Assembly (NCBI RefSeq): GCF_018531125.1
Contig: NZ_JAHDSY010000002.1
Direction: 5' to 3' (one strand)
DNA: 64,000 bases
From: Canibacter zhuwentaonis
GTDB lineage: Bacteria; Actinomycetota; Actinomycetes; Actinomycetales; Microbacteriaceae
Shown here: in pieces, positions 18,559 to 27,072 of the stretch
Position numbering within the stretch: the first letter of the stretch is position 1
How the letters are laid out: each line of letters begins with the position of its first letter
Position numbers and translations under genes: made by a program
Notes under the pieces: generated by a model
Databases searched by the model: none
What the model saw: the letters and a program-made list of their open reading frames with translations, nothing else
What the model was told of the DNA's origin: nothing

Positions 18559-19605
18559 ATGAGCAGGTCATTCGATTCAAGGAAGCTGATTAAGCACTCT
18601 TCTGCCCGGTTTCTCACTTTCACGGCGAACGAAGAATTCGATATTGAAGTTCGCTACGAAGCCGACACAATTTGGCTAACGCAAAAACTGATGGCGCAGC
18701 TTTTTGACATTAATCTCCGCACCGTGAACGAGCATATCCGCAATATCTTTCGCTCGGGAGAACTCGCTGCAGATTCAGTTATCCGGAAATTCCGGATAAC
18801 TGCCAAAGACAGCAAATCATATTTAACTCAGCACTGCAACCTCGACGCTATTATCTCTGTTGGCTACCGCGTGAACTCCGTACGTGCTACCCAATTCCGC
18901 CAGTGGGCTACTCGTATTTTGCGCGATTTTACGCTGCGCGGCTACGTAATCGATCGCGAGCGTATGGAGCAGGGTGAAATCCTCGGTGTCGATTATTTCG
19001 AGCAATTACTCCAAGAGATCCACGAAATCCGCCTTTCCGAACGACGTTTCTATCAGAAGGTCACAGACATCTACGCCACAGCAGTAGACTATGACAAAGA
19101 TGCGCCAACCACTCGAAAATTCTTTGCCCTGATGCAAAACAAACTTCATTTTGCGGTGCACGGTCACACAGCCGCTGAAGTTATTAGGCAGCGCGCCAAT
19201 GCTGACCAGCCGCATATGGGACTCACCTCTTGGAAAAACGCGCCCGAAGGAAAGATTTTACGATCTGATGTGACAATTGGGGAAAACTATCTCACACCAG
19301 ATGAGCTGGCGGATCTTGGTCATCTCGTAGAAGCCTATCTTAACCTTGGAGAATCACGCGCGAAACGTCACATACCAACCACGATGGAAGAGTGGATTGC
19401 GTTTCTCGATAGGGTGATCAAACTAGACGCGCGTGAGCTTCTCGTAGACGCTGGAAAGATCACAAAAGAGATTACACATCAGCACGCTATTAAAGAATAT
19501 GATAAGTTTCGGATAGAGCAAGACGCTAACCACGTATCGGATTTTGACGCTTTCAATGCTGCGGCGCAGCAAGCTATCGCAAGAAAAAACCGTGAACAAG
19601 ATTAA
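18559..19605 (+). CDS. RhuM family protein (intact)
   Basis: A 348-residue protein with the RhuM layout. The N-terminal domain shows IWLTQKLMAQLFDINLRTVNEHI and ITAKDSKSYLTQHCNLDAI, then GYRVNSVRATQFRQWATRIL, and a helical C-terminal part (about 150-330). RhuM proteins are found in pathogenicity islands and very often inside type I restriction loci; their biochemical role is unknown. It has a good ribosome-binding site (GAGGAG, 8 bases before ATG 18559). It lies between an hsdM scrap and an hsdR scrap with which it overlaps by 14 bases. It is the only intact gene of this locus, so it may be under separate selection or simply young decay. Confidence 0.85.
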   Translation: MSRSFDSRKLIKHSSARFLTFTANEEFDIEVRYEADTIWLTQKLMAQLFDINLRTVNEHIRNIFRSGELAADSVIRKFRITAKDSKSYLTQHCNLDAIISVGYRVNSVRATQFRQWATRILRDFTLRGYVIDRERMEQGEILGVDYFEQLLQEIHEIRLSERRFYQKVTDIYATAVDYDKDAPTTRKFFALMQNKLHFAVHGHTAAEVIRQRANADQPHMGLTSWKNAPEGKILRSDVTIGENYLTPDELADLGHLVEAYLNLGESRAKRHIPTTMEEWIAFLDRVIKLDARELLVDAGKITKEITHQHAIKEYDKFRIEQDANHVSDFDAFNAAAQQAIARKNREQD

Positions 19606-19927
19606 TGAGCCGGTGATTGAGCAATTAGCATTGGATCATTGCCGGGAAATCGGGTATCGCACAGAATACGCACCAGATTGCGCGACAGTTGGCGGAGTCA
19701 GGGCACAGTATTCTGATGTAGTGCTATGGGATAAAGCAGACGCTACTTTGCAGCGGCTCAACCTAAATGCATCAACACAGTTAATTTCGGCAGCAATAAA
19801 ACGTATTCAACGTGCCGAAGCACAAGATGCGATATTGGAGAACAAGCGACTATTAGCCAAATTATCTAACAAGAAGGTTTTTGGGCATTTCTCCATACTT
19901 TCGCGGGGTTGCTATTCCTGCTTCTAA
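19592..19927 (+). pseudogene. hsdR 5' remnant (type I restriction endonuclease)
   Basis: GTG 19592 starts KINEPVIEQLALDHCREIGY, followed by YSDVVLWDK and ALQRLNLNAS: the typical N-terminus of HsdR restriction subunits (about 1000 residues when intact). Similarity ends near 19865, where sequence belonging to the opposite-strand abi gene begins. So only about 90 codons survive and no nuclease or helicase domain is left. It overlaps rhuM by 14 bases, which preserves the original operon arrangement. Confidence 0.7.
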
Positions 19928-20810
19928 GAAGGGTGAGCGCTTTAAGATTGGATTTATAGTCTCCTCAAGCCAATTATGCGCTATGCCCGTTTTACACGCC
20001 ATCGCGTCCACAGCAATCAATATTTTGTAAATAGATATATCATCAAAGCACCGCACCTCTCTCGCTTTATGAACCTGTTTTGGCTGTAAAGCAGGTTTAT
20101 CGAGTACAGCGTGATTCCATAGTTTCGCGCAATGGGAGATGCGATTACGCAGGTATACAAAAGAGCGTATCTGACTGGGTAAATCTTTTTTGATACCGAC
20201 ATTGATTCCGCAACGTCCTTAAGCACTCCCGATTCTTCCGAAGCCTTAAGCATTTTAGATATAACTCCAAACGAGAGCACCTCCACAGCGACCCAAATAG
20301 GCATATCCTCATAAGCCTTTGGAAGGCAACAACGTTCTCCTTCGCCGCTGAGGTAGCATGTGCGGTAGTGTTTAATGAAGGGTTCTTTGCTCTGATTAAG
20401 ACTACGTAAAATATCTTCTTCTACTGGACGCCCCTTCGCCTTCTTCGGTAGCTGCGTGAATCCAACGCCTTTGGCAAAAAGCCTTTTGGTGAAACCCGGT
20501 GAGCATAGTAATAGGCGAAGCGAGTGCGAACGAGCACTTCCAAGGATTGCAGAAGCAGAAAACACGCGACCTTAAATTCTTCTTCCGCTATGTACAGGCC
20601 ATGAATCGTAACGAAGGAAGAACCCTTCATAAATCTATTGTCACCGTTTCTAGGATCTTCCTGCCAGTAACGAAAATAACCCGACAGTCGATAGTAGTTA
20701 ACCCGAGATAGAAACTTTTCACACTCGTCTTGATCATCAATGCTAAGCCCTCTTTTACGAAGCAAATTGACCTGGTCACTATAACTCAGGAATTCCTTCT
20801 CTACCACCAT
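19862..20810 (-). pseudogene. Abi_2 (AbiD/AbiF-like) abortive-infection protein, two frameshifts
   Basis: ATG 20810 starts VVEKEFLSYSDQVNLLRKRG, then FLSRVNYYRLSGYF, the Abi_2 N-terminus. Near 20450 the reading passes to a second frame (RPVEEDILRSLNQSKEPFIKH, then MPIWVAVEVLSFG). Near 20130 it passes to a third frame (RNRISHCAKLWN, then HNWLEETINPILKRSP), which ends at about 19862. All three pieces are collinear with the family, so this is one gene with at least two frameshifts rather than three genes. The 3' end abuts the hsdR scrap. Abi_2 proteins are phage-exclusion RNases or HEPN-like factors; this copy should be inactive unless the shifts are sequence errors. Confidence 0.7.
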
Positions 20811-20941
20811 TTGTTTATTATAATATGCACGCTTAATTAAAAAGATGTCCCCGACCATTTATGCATAACTCTCGCGAGTCAGTAGGCCGATCGGGGATCT
20901 ATCATTATTCAGAATACAGGAAACAGTGAGATTTGTCTATC

Positions 20942-20970
20942 TTGACAAAGATTATCCAACAAGCTAAATT
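20942..20970 (+). promoter_or_regulatory. Sigma-70-type promoter for the ABC exporter module
   Basis: TTGACA (20942-20947), a 17-base spacer and TAAATT (20965-20970) form a near-consensus promoter about 55 bases upstream of ATG 21024. It lies just outside the abi pseudogene. Confidence 0.6.
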
Positions 20971-21023
20971 TACCCCTAGATCTTAGAAATACTAGCTTTT
21001 GTAACAGAGAAGGCAACGCAACC

Positions 21024-21476
21024 ATGAGCCACCCGGCACCCAAGTCTCTAATGCGGCTACCTAACTTTATTGAGCTGGCGTGCTTATACTCCGGGTGCTT
21101 TTTCCTTGCGGGGTATCTTGTGTATCTTGAACAGAGATCCGCTGAATCCTATGTTTTAATGAGGTTTCTTAAGTTTATTCTCGTTAATCAAACACCTTTT
21201 CTGCTCAGCCTATCGACAATAGCTGTCATATTTCACTATCGGCTTTTAGTGAACTCCAAAACCGAGATTCGCTGCCGTCTATTTGTCGGTGATACGCTCC
21301 TCAGGATCCGCACGAAATACGCAGTCCGCTGCTTATTAACGCTGGCGGTGTGCTTTGCGCTGGCAATATTAGTGCAACTGGCGATGGGTTTTAACACCGT
21401 CAATTCCCTGCATCTATTAGCAACTTTTACTGCGTACATCCTCGCGAGCATTCTTTTAATCAAAGTAAAAACATGA
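21024..21476 (+). CDS. Four-TM membrane protein of an ABC exporter module
   Basis: A 150-residue protein with four hydrophobic segments (about 13-33, 50-71, 100-121 and 128-147) and a basic loop. I do not recognise a named family. Its stop overlaps the permease start by 4 bases (ATGA), and AGAAGG precedes ATG 21024, so it is the first gene of a three-gene operon. Small membrane proteins ahead of bacteriocin-type permeases can be secretion partners or immunity factors; which applies here is open. Confidence 0.65.
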   Translation: MSHPAPKSLMRLPNFIELACLYSGCFFLAGYLVYLEQRSAESYVLMRFLKFILVNQTPFLLSLSTIAVIFHYRLLVNSKTEIRCRLFVGDTLLRIRTKYAVRCLLTLAVCFALAILVQLAMGFNTVNSLHLLATFTAYILASILLIKVKT

Positions 21477-22699
21477 AACCTTTCCGCTTTTTCTTAACCC
21501 GTATTTTTCTGCGCAAACCGCTGCTTGCCGCGATCACCCTTATTCTGCTCTTCATCGCAAATTACACCACCTTTACAGTGGCTCGCACAGTAGTTTCCAC
21601 GGCAGAAGGGCGTCAAGAGGTCGCTCGCTTTGAAGCGCCGGGAACTTTTATCGCAAACCTTGATCCCGCTGCTAAAAACGACCTGAACGATATTTCAACA
21701 GATTCACTCCAGAGCGTCTATAACCGCTTAGCAGCAGACTATGAATACGCGCTCTTTACCGATGGCTATATAACAGATCTGCCAAACAGCCGCAAAATCG
21801 AAGTTCCTGTGGCGTATATGAATCAAAAATACAACGAGCTAAACGGATTTACCGTCGCCGAAGGCTCCGGGCTAAGTTTTAGCCCCGATTTTAATAAATC
21901 TGACGAGATCCCGGTACTGGTGGGCAAAGGTCTCGCCGCCGATTACCCTGTGGGCGCAAAGTTCTCAATGCTCGACCCGGCAACAGACCGAACTCTGCGC
22001 TACGTTGTTTCCGGTATCCTCGCCACAAACTCGGCTCATTCAAACCTGTACGCGCTTGATTCTAAGCAGTATTACAACTTTTCAGTGGTTGTGCCCGTAA
22101 CCGAGTCGTACATTAAAAGCACGGGCACAGCTTTTAAAATCAACGCACTAATGGATCTGACCCTGACTAATACCACCAGATCAGAGGTAACAAGCCTGGG
22201 CACCTACATAGAGCAGCTAATCTCGCTCAAGTTCAATTTTTTCAGCCAGCAGGATAATATCAACTTTTACAACAAGCACTTCGGATTCGCCATGTTCACG
22301 CTTGTGCTGGTTACAACCCTGCTTGTGTTCCTAATTGTTGCCCTGTCCGTTTACAGCTCACTGGCCGGCGTGAAAATTATGATGCGCGAGTTTACAATCA
22401 GCATTCTCGCCGGGCTGAGCTATAAAAAGTTCCGGCGGCTCATTGCCACCTACTACGCTTTGCTGGCTTTGCTCACCACATCCGCTCTGACCGTCCTAGT
22501 TGCATACTCTAGGTATGCTAGCTGGCTCAAAAAAGATGCCGATTTAATAACCTACGGCTTCGGCGGCGGATTAATTTCCATGGATTGGATGGCTCTCCTA
22601 TCCGCGCTGCTGGTCAATATTATTTTAGTAACTGTGGTAACACAGGTCACAACCTGGAGGATAAAACGCGTCCCCATCTCGATTGGAGTTTTACAGTGA
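21473..22699 (+). CDS. FtsX-like ABC permease (bacteriocin-associated type)
   Basis: A 408-residue permease with one N-terminal TM (about 15-33), a large extracellular domain (about 35-260) and three C-terminal TMs (about 268-293, 322-346 and 370-395) with the FtsX-like coupling segment IMMREFTISILAGLSYKKFR. This is MacB/FtsX topology: a mechanotransmitting or peptide-exporting permease rather than an importer. It overlaps the four-TM gene by 4 bases and the ATPase by 4 bases (GTGA). It resembles the damaged permease at 16.7-18.3 kb in build, so the region may once have had two related modules. The cargo is unknown. Confidence 0.75.
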   Translation: MKPFRFFLTRIFLRKPLLAAITLILLFIANYTTFTVARTVVSTAEGRQEVARFEAPGTFIANLDPAAKNDLNDISTDSLQSVYNRLAADYEYALFTDGYITDLPNSRKIEVPVAYMNQKYNELNGFTVAEGSGLSFSPDFNKSDEIPVLVGKGLAADYPVGAKFSMLDPATDRTLRYVVSGILATNSAHSNLYALDSKQYYNFSVVVPVTESYIKSTGTAFKINALMDLTLTNTTRSEVTSLGTYIEQLISLKFNFFSQQDNINFYNKHFGFAMFTLVLVTTLLVFLIVALSVYSSLAGVKIMMREFTISILAGLSYKKFRRLIATYYALLALLTTSALTVLVAYSRYASWLKKDADLITYGFGGGLISMDWMALLSALLVNIILVTVVTQVTTWRIKRVPISIGVLQ

Positions 22700-23361
22700 C
22701 AAATAATCTTATTGAACTCAGCGTTAAGCACAAGGCGTATAAAAAAGGGCTATCTCCCGTAACAGCTCTTGGCAATTTTTCTCTGACCGTAACAGCCGGA
22801 GAGAGAGTTGCTGTCGTTGGCGAGTCTGGTGTTGGCAAGAGCACACTGCTCAACATTTTGGGCCTAATCGATCGTAAATTCACGGGCAGTTACAGACTAC
22901 TCGGCGAGCAAGTGTTAGATCTCTCAGAAACCGAGTTAGCGCGGTGGCGCAACGAGAAAATCGGATTCGTGCTGCAAGAATCAGCGCTTATTAACTCCCT
23001 GAGCATCGCAGAAAACATCACCCTGCCGCTGCTCTATGCAAAACCTCAGCCGCACAACTGGCGCAAGAGGTTTGATAAGATTGTGCAACATTTAGAAATA
23101 GGCTCTATTATCAAAAAGAAACCGCTTGAGTGTTCCGGAGGAGAAAAGGCAAGGGCTGTATTCGCCCGAGCCATAATTCTAAACCCACAGCTTATTCTCG
23201 CCGATGAGCCAACCGCTTCTCTAGACGAGGCAAACAGAGCGCGTATTATGCAGCTTTTGCACAACCTGAATCAGGATTTTGGCAGCACTGTTATTACCGT
23301 CACACACAACGCATCTATAGCTGCGGCGCACGATAGAGTTACTAAACTAAACGCCGGTTAA
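22696..23361 (+). CDS. ABC transporter ATP-binding protein (LolD/MacB type)
   Basis: A 221-residue ATPase. Walker A GESGVGKST is at residues 42-50, the signature is CSGGEKARAVFARAI, and Walker B LILADEPTASLD leads to the H-loop VTHNAS. I chose GTG 22696, which overlaps the permease TGA; an upstream in-frame ATG would start inside the permease. Size and motifs fit ATPases that energise FtsX-like permeases. It completes the module and converges with the PLP-protein gene 6 bases downstream. Confidence 0.88.
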   Translation: MTNNLIELSVKHKAYKKGLSPVTALGNFSLTVTAGERVAVVGESGVGKSTLLNILGLIDRKFTGSYRLLGEQVLDLSETELARWRNEKIGFVLQESALINSLSIAENITLPLLYAKPQPHNWRKRFDKIVQHLEIGSIIKKKPLECSGGEKARAVFARAIILNPQLILADEPTASLDEANRARIMQLLHNLNQDFGSTVITVTHNASIAAAHDRVTKLNAG

Positions 23362-23367
23362 AAGCAC

Positions 23368-24081
23368 CTAATTTCTGCTCCCAAAAATACTGCTACCAAC
23401 GCGCACGCAGGTTGAACCCTCCGCAATGGCGAGTTCGAAATCGCCCGACATTCCCATTGACAGCTCCGCGCCGCACACGTTCTCACCAAAATCACGCACG
23501 GCCGAGTCGCGAATACCACGCAAGCGCGCAAAACAAGCCGCCACCTCCGCGCTGTTGTCGGTGTTTGCCGCCATGGTCATAAACCCGCGCACGCGCAAAC
23601 TCGCATACCCCGCAAGCTGCTCTAAAAGAGCCGGCACCGCAGCGGGATCCGCCCCAAACTTCGATGCCTCACCAGAAGTGTTAACCTGCACAAAAACATC
23701 AAGCTCGCGCCCGGCAAGCTGCAACCGCTTATGCAGCGCCGCAGCGACTTTTACACTGTCCAGCGCCTGAAACTCACTGGCAAGCTCGGCAACATATTTT
23801 GCCTTGTTGGTTTGCAGATGCCCAATAACAGCCCATTTCACACCGGTGTCTGCCAGATTTTCGCTTTTGCGCACGACCTCCTGCACCTTATTCTCGCCAA
23901 ACATCACAACCCCCGCCGCCACGGCATTGCGCAGCACCTCTTCGGGCACGGTTTTACTCACGGGCAGCAGCCGCACATCTTGCGGATCACGCCCGCTCCT
24001 CTCGCAGGTCGCCGCGATCCGCTCTCGCACCAGCTCTAAATTGTGCTGTAAATCGGCTACGCTCTGTGGCTGGGAAATCAC
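23368..24081 (-). CDS. PLP homeostasis protein (YggS/PLPBP family)
   Basis: A 237-residue TIM-barrel protein that binds pyridoxal phosphate without known catalysis and buffers PLP and amino-acid pools. The PLP lysine is K43 in LLPVSKTVP. VMFGENKVQEV, WAVIGHLQTNKAKY and LSMGMSGDFELAI are further family blocks. In many actinobacteria the gene lies in the division cluster next to sepF; here it is isolated between an ABC module and an SseB-like gene. No regulatory signal is visible. Confidence 0.92.
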   Translation of the reverse strand: MISQPQSVADLQHNLELVRERIAATCERSGRDPQDVRLLPVSKTVPEEVLRNAVAAGVVMFGENKVQEVVRKSENLADTGVKWAVIGHLQTNKAKYVAELASEFQALDSVKVAAALHKRLQLAGRELDVFVQVNTSGEASKFGADPAAVPALLEQLAGYASLRVRGFMTMAANTDNSAEVAACFARLRGIRDSAVRDFGENVCGAELSMGMSGDFELAIAEGSTCVRVGSSIFGSRN

Positions 24082-24160
24082 CTGTGCTCTTTTCTATTAA
24101 ATATGGTTAAAGACTGTTAAATGCTGTTATATGCGGCGGATCTGATGTGTCACAGCGCCG

Positions 24161-24661
24161 CTACTTTTTAGCGAGCGTTGCCGCAGTTATTTCAGCATTT
24201 CCCGCGGCCAGCTCAATAAATCTGCGCAGCACAACCTGTTTTGCGCCACCGGGGTCAAACTCGACGGCCACAAAAGGCGCGCTTTTAATCAACAGCAGCG
24301 CATCGCGCGCGGGCAGAATAGCGCCCTTGGCGCGCTCACCGCCAGCGCTTAGGCGCAGCTGCTTCATTGAGGTAAACAGCGGCAGCACCGCCTGCCCGCG
24401 GGTCGTGCGCAGAATGCGCGCTTTGGGGCCGGCTTTTTTGCTGCTCCATCCGGTAATGTCAACGATTAAATGCCCCTGCCGCAGCGAGTTCAGAAACTCT
24501 GCCAGTGCCTCGTAATCTGCCCGCTGCTGCAGTACGTCAAGCGCCGCCACGATTTTCTCGTTGCAGTAGTCGGGTGCAGTTTCGGGGTCTATGCTGTCTG
24601 TTGCTTGCTCGGTAACCGATTCGAGGTTTAACCGCTCCGCCGCTTGCTTTGCATCGTGCAT
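24161..24661 (-). CDS. SseB N-terminal-domain protein
   Basis: A 166-residue protein from ATG 24661, preceded by GGAG at 5-base spacing; an upstream ATG at 24676 would lie over that site. The core (about 30-155) shows LRQGHLIVDITG, AVLPLFTSMKQLRL and FVAVEFDPGG, matching SseB/YseB-type domains, which are common in actinobacteria and of unknown function. The neighbours (PLP protein, nucS) give no clear pathway. Confidence 0.65.
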   Translation of the reverse strand: MHDAKQAAERLNLESVTEQATDSIDPETAPDYCNEKIVAALDVLQQRADYEALAEFLNSLRQGHLIVDITGWSSKKAGPKARILRTTRGQAVLPLFTSMKQLRLSAGGERAKGAILPARDALLLIKSAPFVAVEFDPGGAKQVVLRRFIELAAGNAEITAATLAKK

Positions 24662-24668
24662 ATTTTCT

Positions 24669-24767
24669 CCGCTCATTAAATCAACCGGCTAAATTTGCTC
24701 ATTAATAATTAAATCTACCAGCTAAAACCACCCGCTAAACCAACGCACTAAATCCGCTCATTAAATC
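24669..24767. repeat. AT-rich degenerate repeats between SseB-like gene and nucS
   Basis: CCGCTCATTAAATC occurs at 24669-24682 and again at 24754-24767. Between them are several variants of ACCCGCTAAA (such as CCGGCTAAAT, CCAGCTAAAA and CCCGCTAAAC), roughly every 15 bases. The array fills most of the gap and touches the start region of the SseB-like gene. It looks like slipped-strand expansion; I know no function. Confidence 0.5.
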
Positions 24768-24773
24768 CATCCG

Positions 24774-25466
24774 CTAAAAAAGCGCGTTCACATCTTCAAT
24801 ATTGCGCATTTTGTCGTAGTCCAAAACCACGCACCGAATCCCCCTGTCAGCCGCGAGCGTGCTCGCCTGCGGCTTAATCTCCTGCGCCGCAAAAATCCCG
24901 CTAACCGGCGCAAACAGCGGGTCTTTGTTAAGCTGCGCAAGATAGCGTGTCAGCTGCTCCACCCCGTCAATCTCACCGCGCCGCTTAATTTCAACAGCAA
25001 CAGTCTGCCCGCTGGCATCTTTCGCCAGAATATCCACGGGTCCAATACTCGTAGAATGCTCACGGCGGATCAGCGAGTACCCCTCCCCGAGCAGCTCTAT
25101 CTGCTCGGCAAGCAACTCCTGCAGGTGTTTTTCAACACCGTCTTTAATAAGCGCGGGCGCATCACCAAGATCGTACTCGAGCTCTTCGTATACGTGATGA
25201 ATATAAATAAGCAGTAAGTCTTTGCCCCTGCGCGGCTCAGCACGCAAAATCTCAGAAACCCCGTCTGCTGCCTGTTTTTCATCTGGTTTTTGCCTAAACA
25301 GTGTCAGCGGCGCTTTCATCCAGTTGAGCGGTTTATAAGACCCGACATCAGAGTGCACCTGCACACTGCCATCAGCCTTAAAAATTAACATCCGAGCTGC
25401 AAGCGGCAGATGGGATGTGATTCTTCCCGTATAATCAACAGAACACTTGGCGATTATTATTTTCAC
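24774..25466 (-). CDS. nucS: Mismatch-specific endonuclease NucS
   Basis: A 230-residue NucS/EndoMS, the key enzyme of the MutS/MutL-independent mismatch repair found in archaea and actinobacteria. It has an N-terminal DNA-binding domain (about 1-115) and a C-terminal RecB-like nuclease domain with likely catalytic residues Asp145 (GPVDILAKD), Glu159 and Lys161 (VAVEIKRRG), then GVEQLTRYL. It ends in LF, in keeping with the C-terminal clamp-binding tail described for the family. ATG 25466 fits the conserved N-terminus. The gene is monocistronic and strongly supports an actinobacterial host. Confidence 0.93.
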   Translation of the reverse strand: MKIIIAKCSVDYTGRITSHLPLAARMLIFKADGSVQVHSDVGSYKPLNWMKAPLTLFRQKPDEKQAADGVSEILRAEPRRGKDLLLIYIHHVYEELEYDLGDAPALIKDGVEKHLQELLAEQIELLGEGYSLIRREHSTSIGPVDILAKDASGQTVAVEIKRRGEIDGVEQLTRYLAQLNKDPLFAPVSGIFAAQEIKPQASTLAADRGIRCVVLDYDKMRNIEDVNALF

Positions 25467-25627
25467 GCATTTAAGAGTACCAGCAATTTAATGGGAGATG
25501 CCGACTTGAAGCCGGTAAGAACGCCAGCATTTCAGCAAAATGCCCCGATTTGAAACCGCTAAAAGCACCGGCCGCGCAACAAGCCACCGCGCCGCCTCAA
25601 ATTACAACCCCCGCAAGCGCGCATAAA

Positions 25628-26998
25628 TCAACGAACAATCCCAAACTTAAGCCACTTTTCAGAGCGCACCCGCAGCCCCAGCGTCGCAAGGCGCGAAACC
25701 ATATAAACGCCCATAATAGCTAAAATATTAAACGATAAATAGTAACCCGCATCAAGCTGTAAATTATAAACAAGCAGCGCAAAAGCTGGGGAGTAACAGC
25801 AGAGATTAAAAATACCCGCCAGCCCCAAATATTTATTATCACCAGCGCCAATTAAAACCCCGTCGTATATAAACACGATCGCACAAAGCGGCTGCAAAAT
25901 CGCCAGCGTTATAAAAGCCTGCGGCAGAATCACTAGCACAGCCTGATCCGCTGTAAAAATAGCGCCCAGAAAATTAGCGCCCAGCGCCACAAGCACGCCC
26001 GCAATAATGCCGCTGTAAACACCCCAGAGCGCAACCCGGCGCACTATTTTTTGCGTTAAAACCTTATCAGACGCGCCAAGCGTTTTACCGATTAGCGCCT
26101 GACAGGCAATTGCTAGAGAATCAAAAATAAAAGCGAGCAGCATAAAAACACTGTTGATAATCTGAAATCCGGCGGCAGCCTGCGTGCTGTGCTGAGTCGC
26201 CGCGACAACCGCGAGCACCGTACAAACGCGCAGGGTGAGCGTGCGCAGCAGCAGCCACGAGCCCCCGATACCGCTGGCTTTAATCCCCCGCAGGCTCGGG
26301 CGCCAGCTCGCCCCGGTCGCGCGCGCCTTTTTATTTATGTGCCACACAAGCGCCGCAGCCATGCCCCACTCCGCAATTACCGTGCCAGTGGCGCTACCCG
26401 CAATGCCCCAACCGAGACCGTAAATAAAAATCGCGTTCAAAACGGCATTGCACGCAAAACCCGCGCCAGAAATAAGCAGCGGCGTGAGCGTGTCTTGCAG
26501 GCCGCGCACCAGCCCGCTGGCTGCGAAGGTTATTAAAATCGCCGGCACACCGGCGCTGCTAATAATTAAATAAGTGTGGGCGGATCTGCCCGCGAGACTC
26601 TGCCCATCCAGAAAGAAACCCACCAGCAACCCCGGAATTAGCGCCAGCAGCAGCGCAATCAGCACACCGATTAAAGCCGCCAGGTAAATCCCGCTAATGC
26701 CCGCCTGAATTGCCTCGCCCATTCTGCCCGCGCCCACATATCTTGCAACTGCGGGAGTTGTTGCGTACGCCAGAAAAATCATCAGCGCAACCGCGGTTGT
26801 CAAAATCGTGCTGCCAACCCCGAGCCCGGCTAGAATATCCGCCCCCAAATGCCCGACCATAGCCGTGTCGAGGATTCTAAACAGCGGCTCTGCCACGAGC
26901 GTGCCCAGCGCGGGCAGGGTGAGGCGCAGAATCTCTCTGTTCAAAACCCTGCTGCTTAACAGCGCACGGGACGTGGCAGCTTGGTAATTTTTTGACAC
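25628..26998 (-). CDS. MATE family (DinF-type) multidrug/metabolite efflux protein
   Basis: A 456-residue membrane protein with 12 predicted helices in two repeats. LRLTLPALGTLVAEPLFRILDTAMVGHLG is the classic MATE opening (here about residues 24-52), and AGFQIINSVFMLLAFIFDSLA starts the second half. MATE transporters expel drugs or metabolites in exchange for Na+ or H+. The DinF subgroup is common in actinobacteria; the substrate is unknown. The gene is alone, divergent from the M13 peptidase across about 75 bases. Confidence 0.88.
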   Translation of the reverse strand: MSKNYQAATSRALLSSRVLNREILRLTLPALGTLVAEPLFRILDTAMVGHLGADILAGLGVGSTILTTAVALMIFLAYATTPAVARYVGAGRMGEAIQAGISGIYLAALIGVLIALLLALIPGLLVGFFLDGQSLAGRSAHTYLIISSAGVPAILITFAASGLVRGLQDTLTPLLISGAGFACNAVLNAIFIYGLGWGIAGSATGTVIAEWGMAAALVWHINKKARATGASWRPSLRGIKASGIGGSWLLLRTLTLRVCTVLAVVAATQHSTQAAAGFQIINSVFMLLAFIFDSLAIACQALIGKTLGASDKVLTQKIVRRVALWGVYSGIIAGVLVALGANFLGAIFTADQAVLVILPQAFITLAILQPLCAIVFIYDGVLIGAGDNKYLGLAGIFNLCCYSPAFALLVYNLQLDAGYYLSFNILAIMGVYMVSRLATLGLRVRSEKWLKFGIVR

Positions 26999-27072
26999 CC
27001 TTTAATTCTTGCGTATACAGGCGGCAAAAACAATAAAGGTAACTTTACAGAACACTTATATATTATCTAGTT

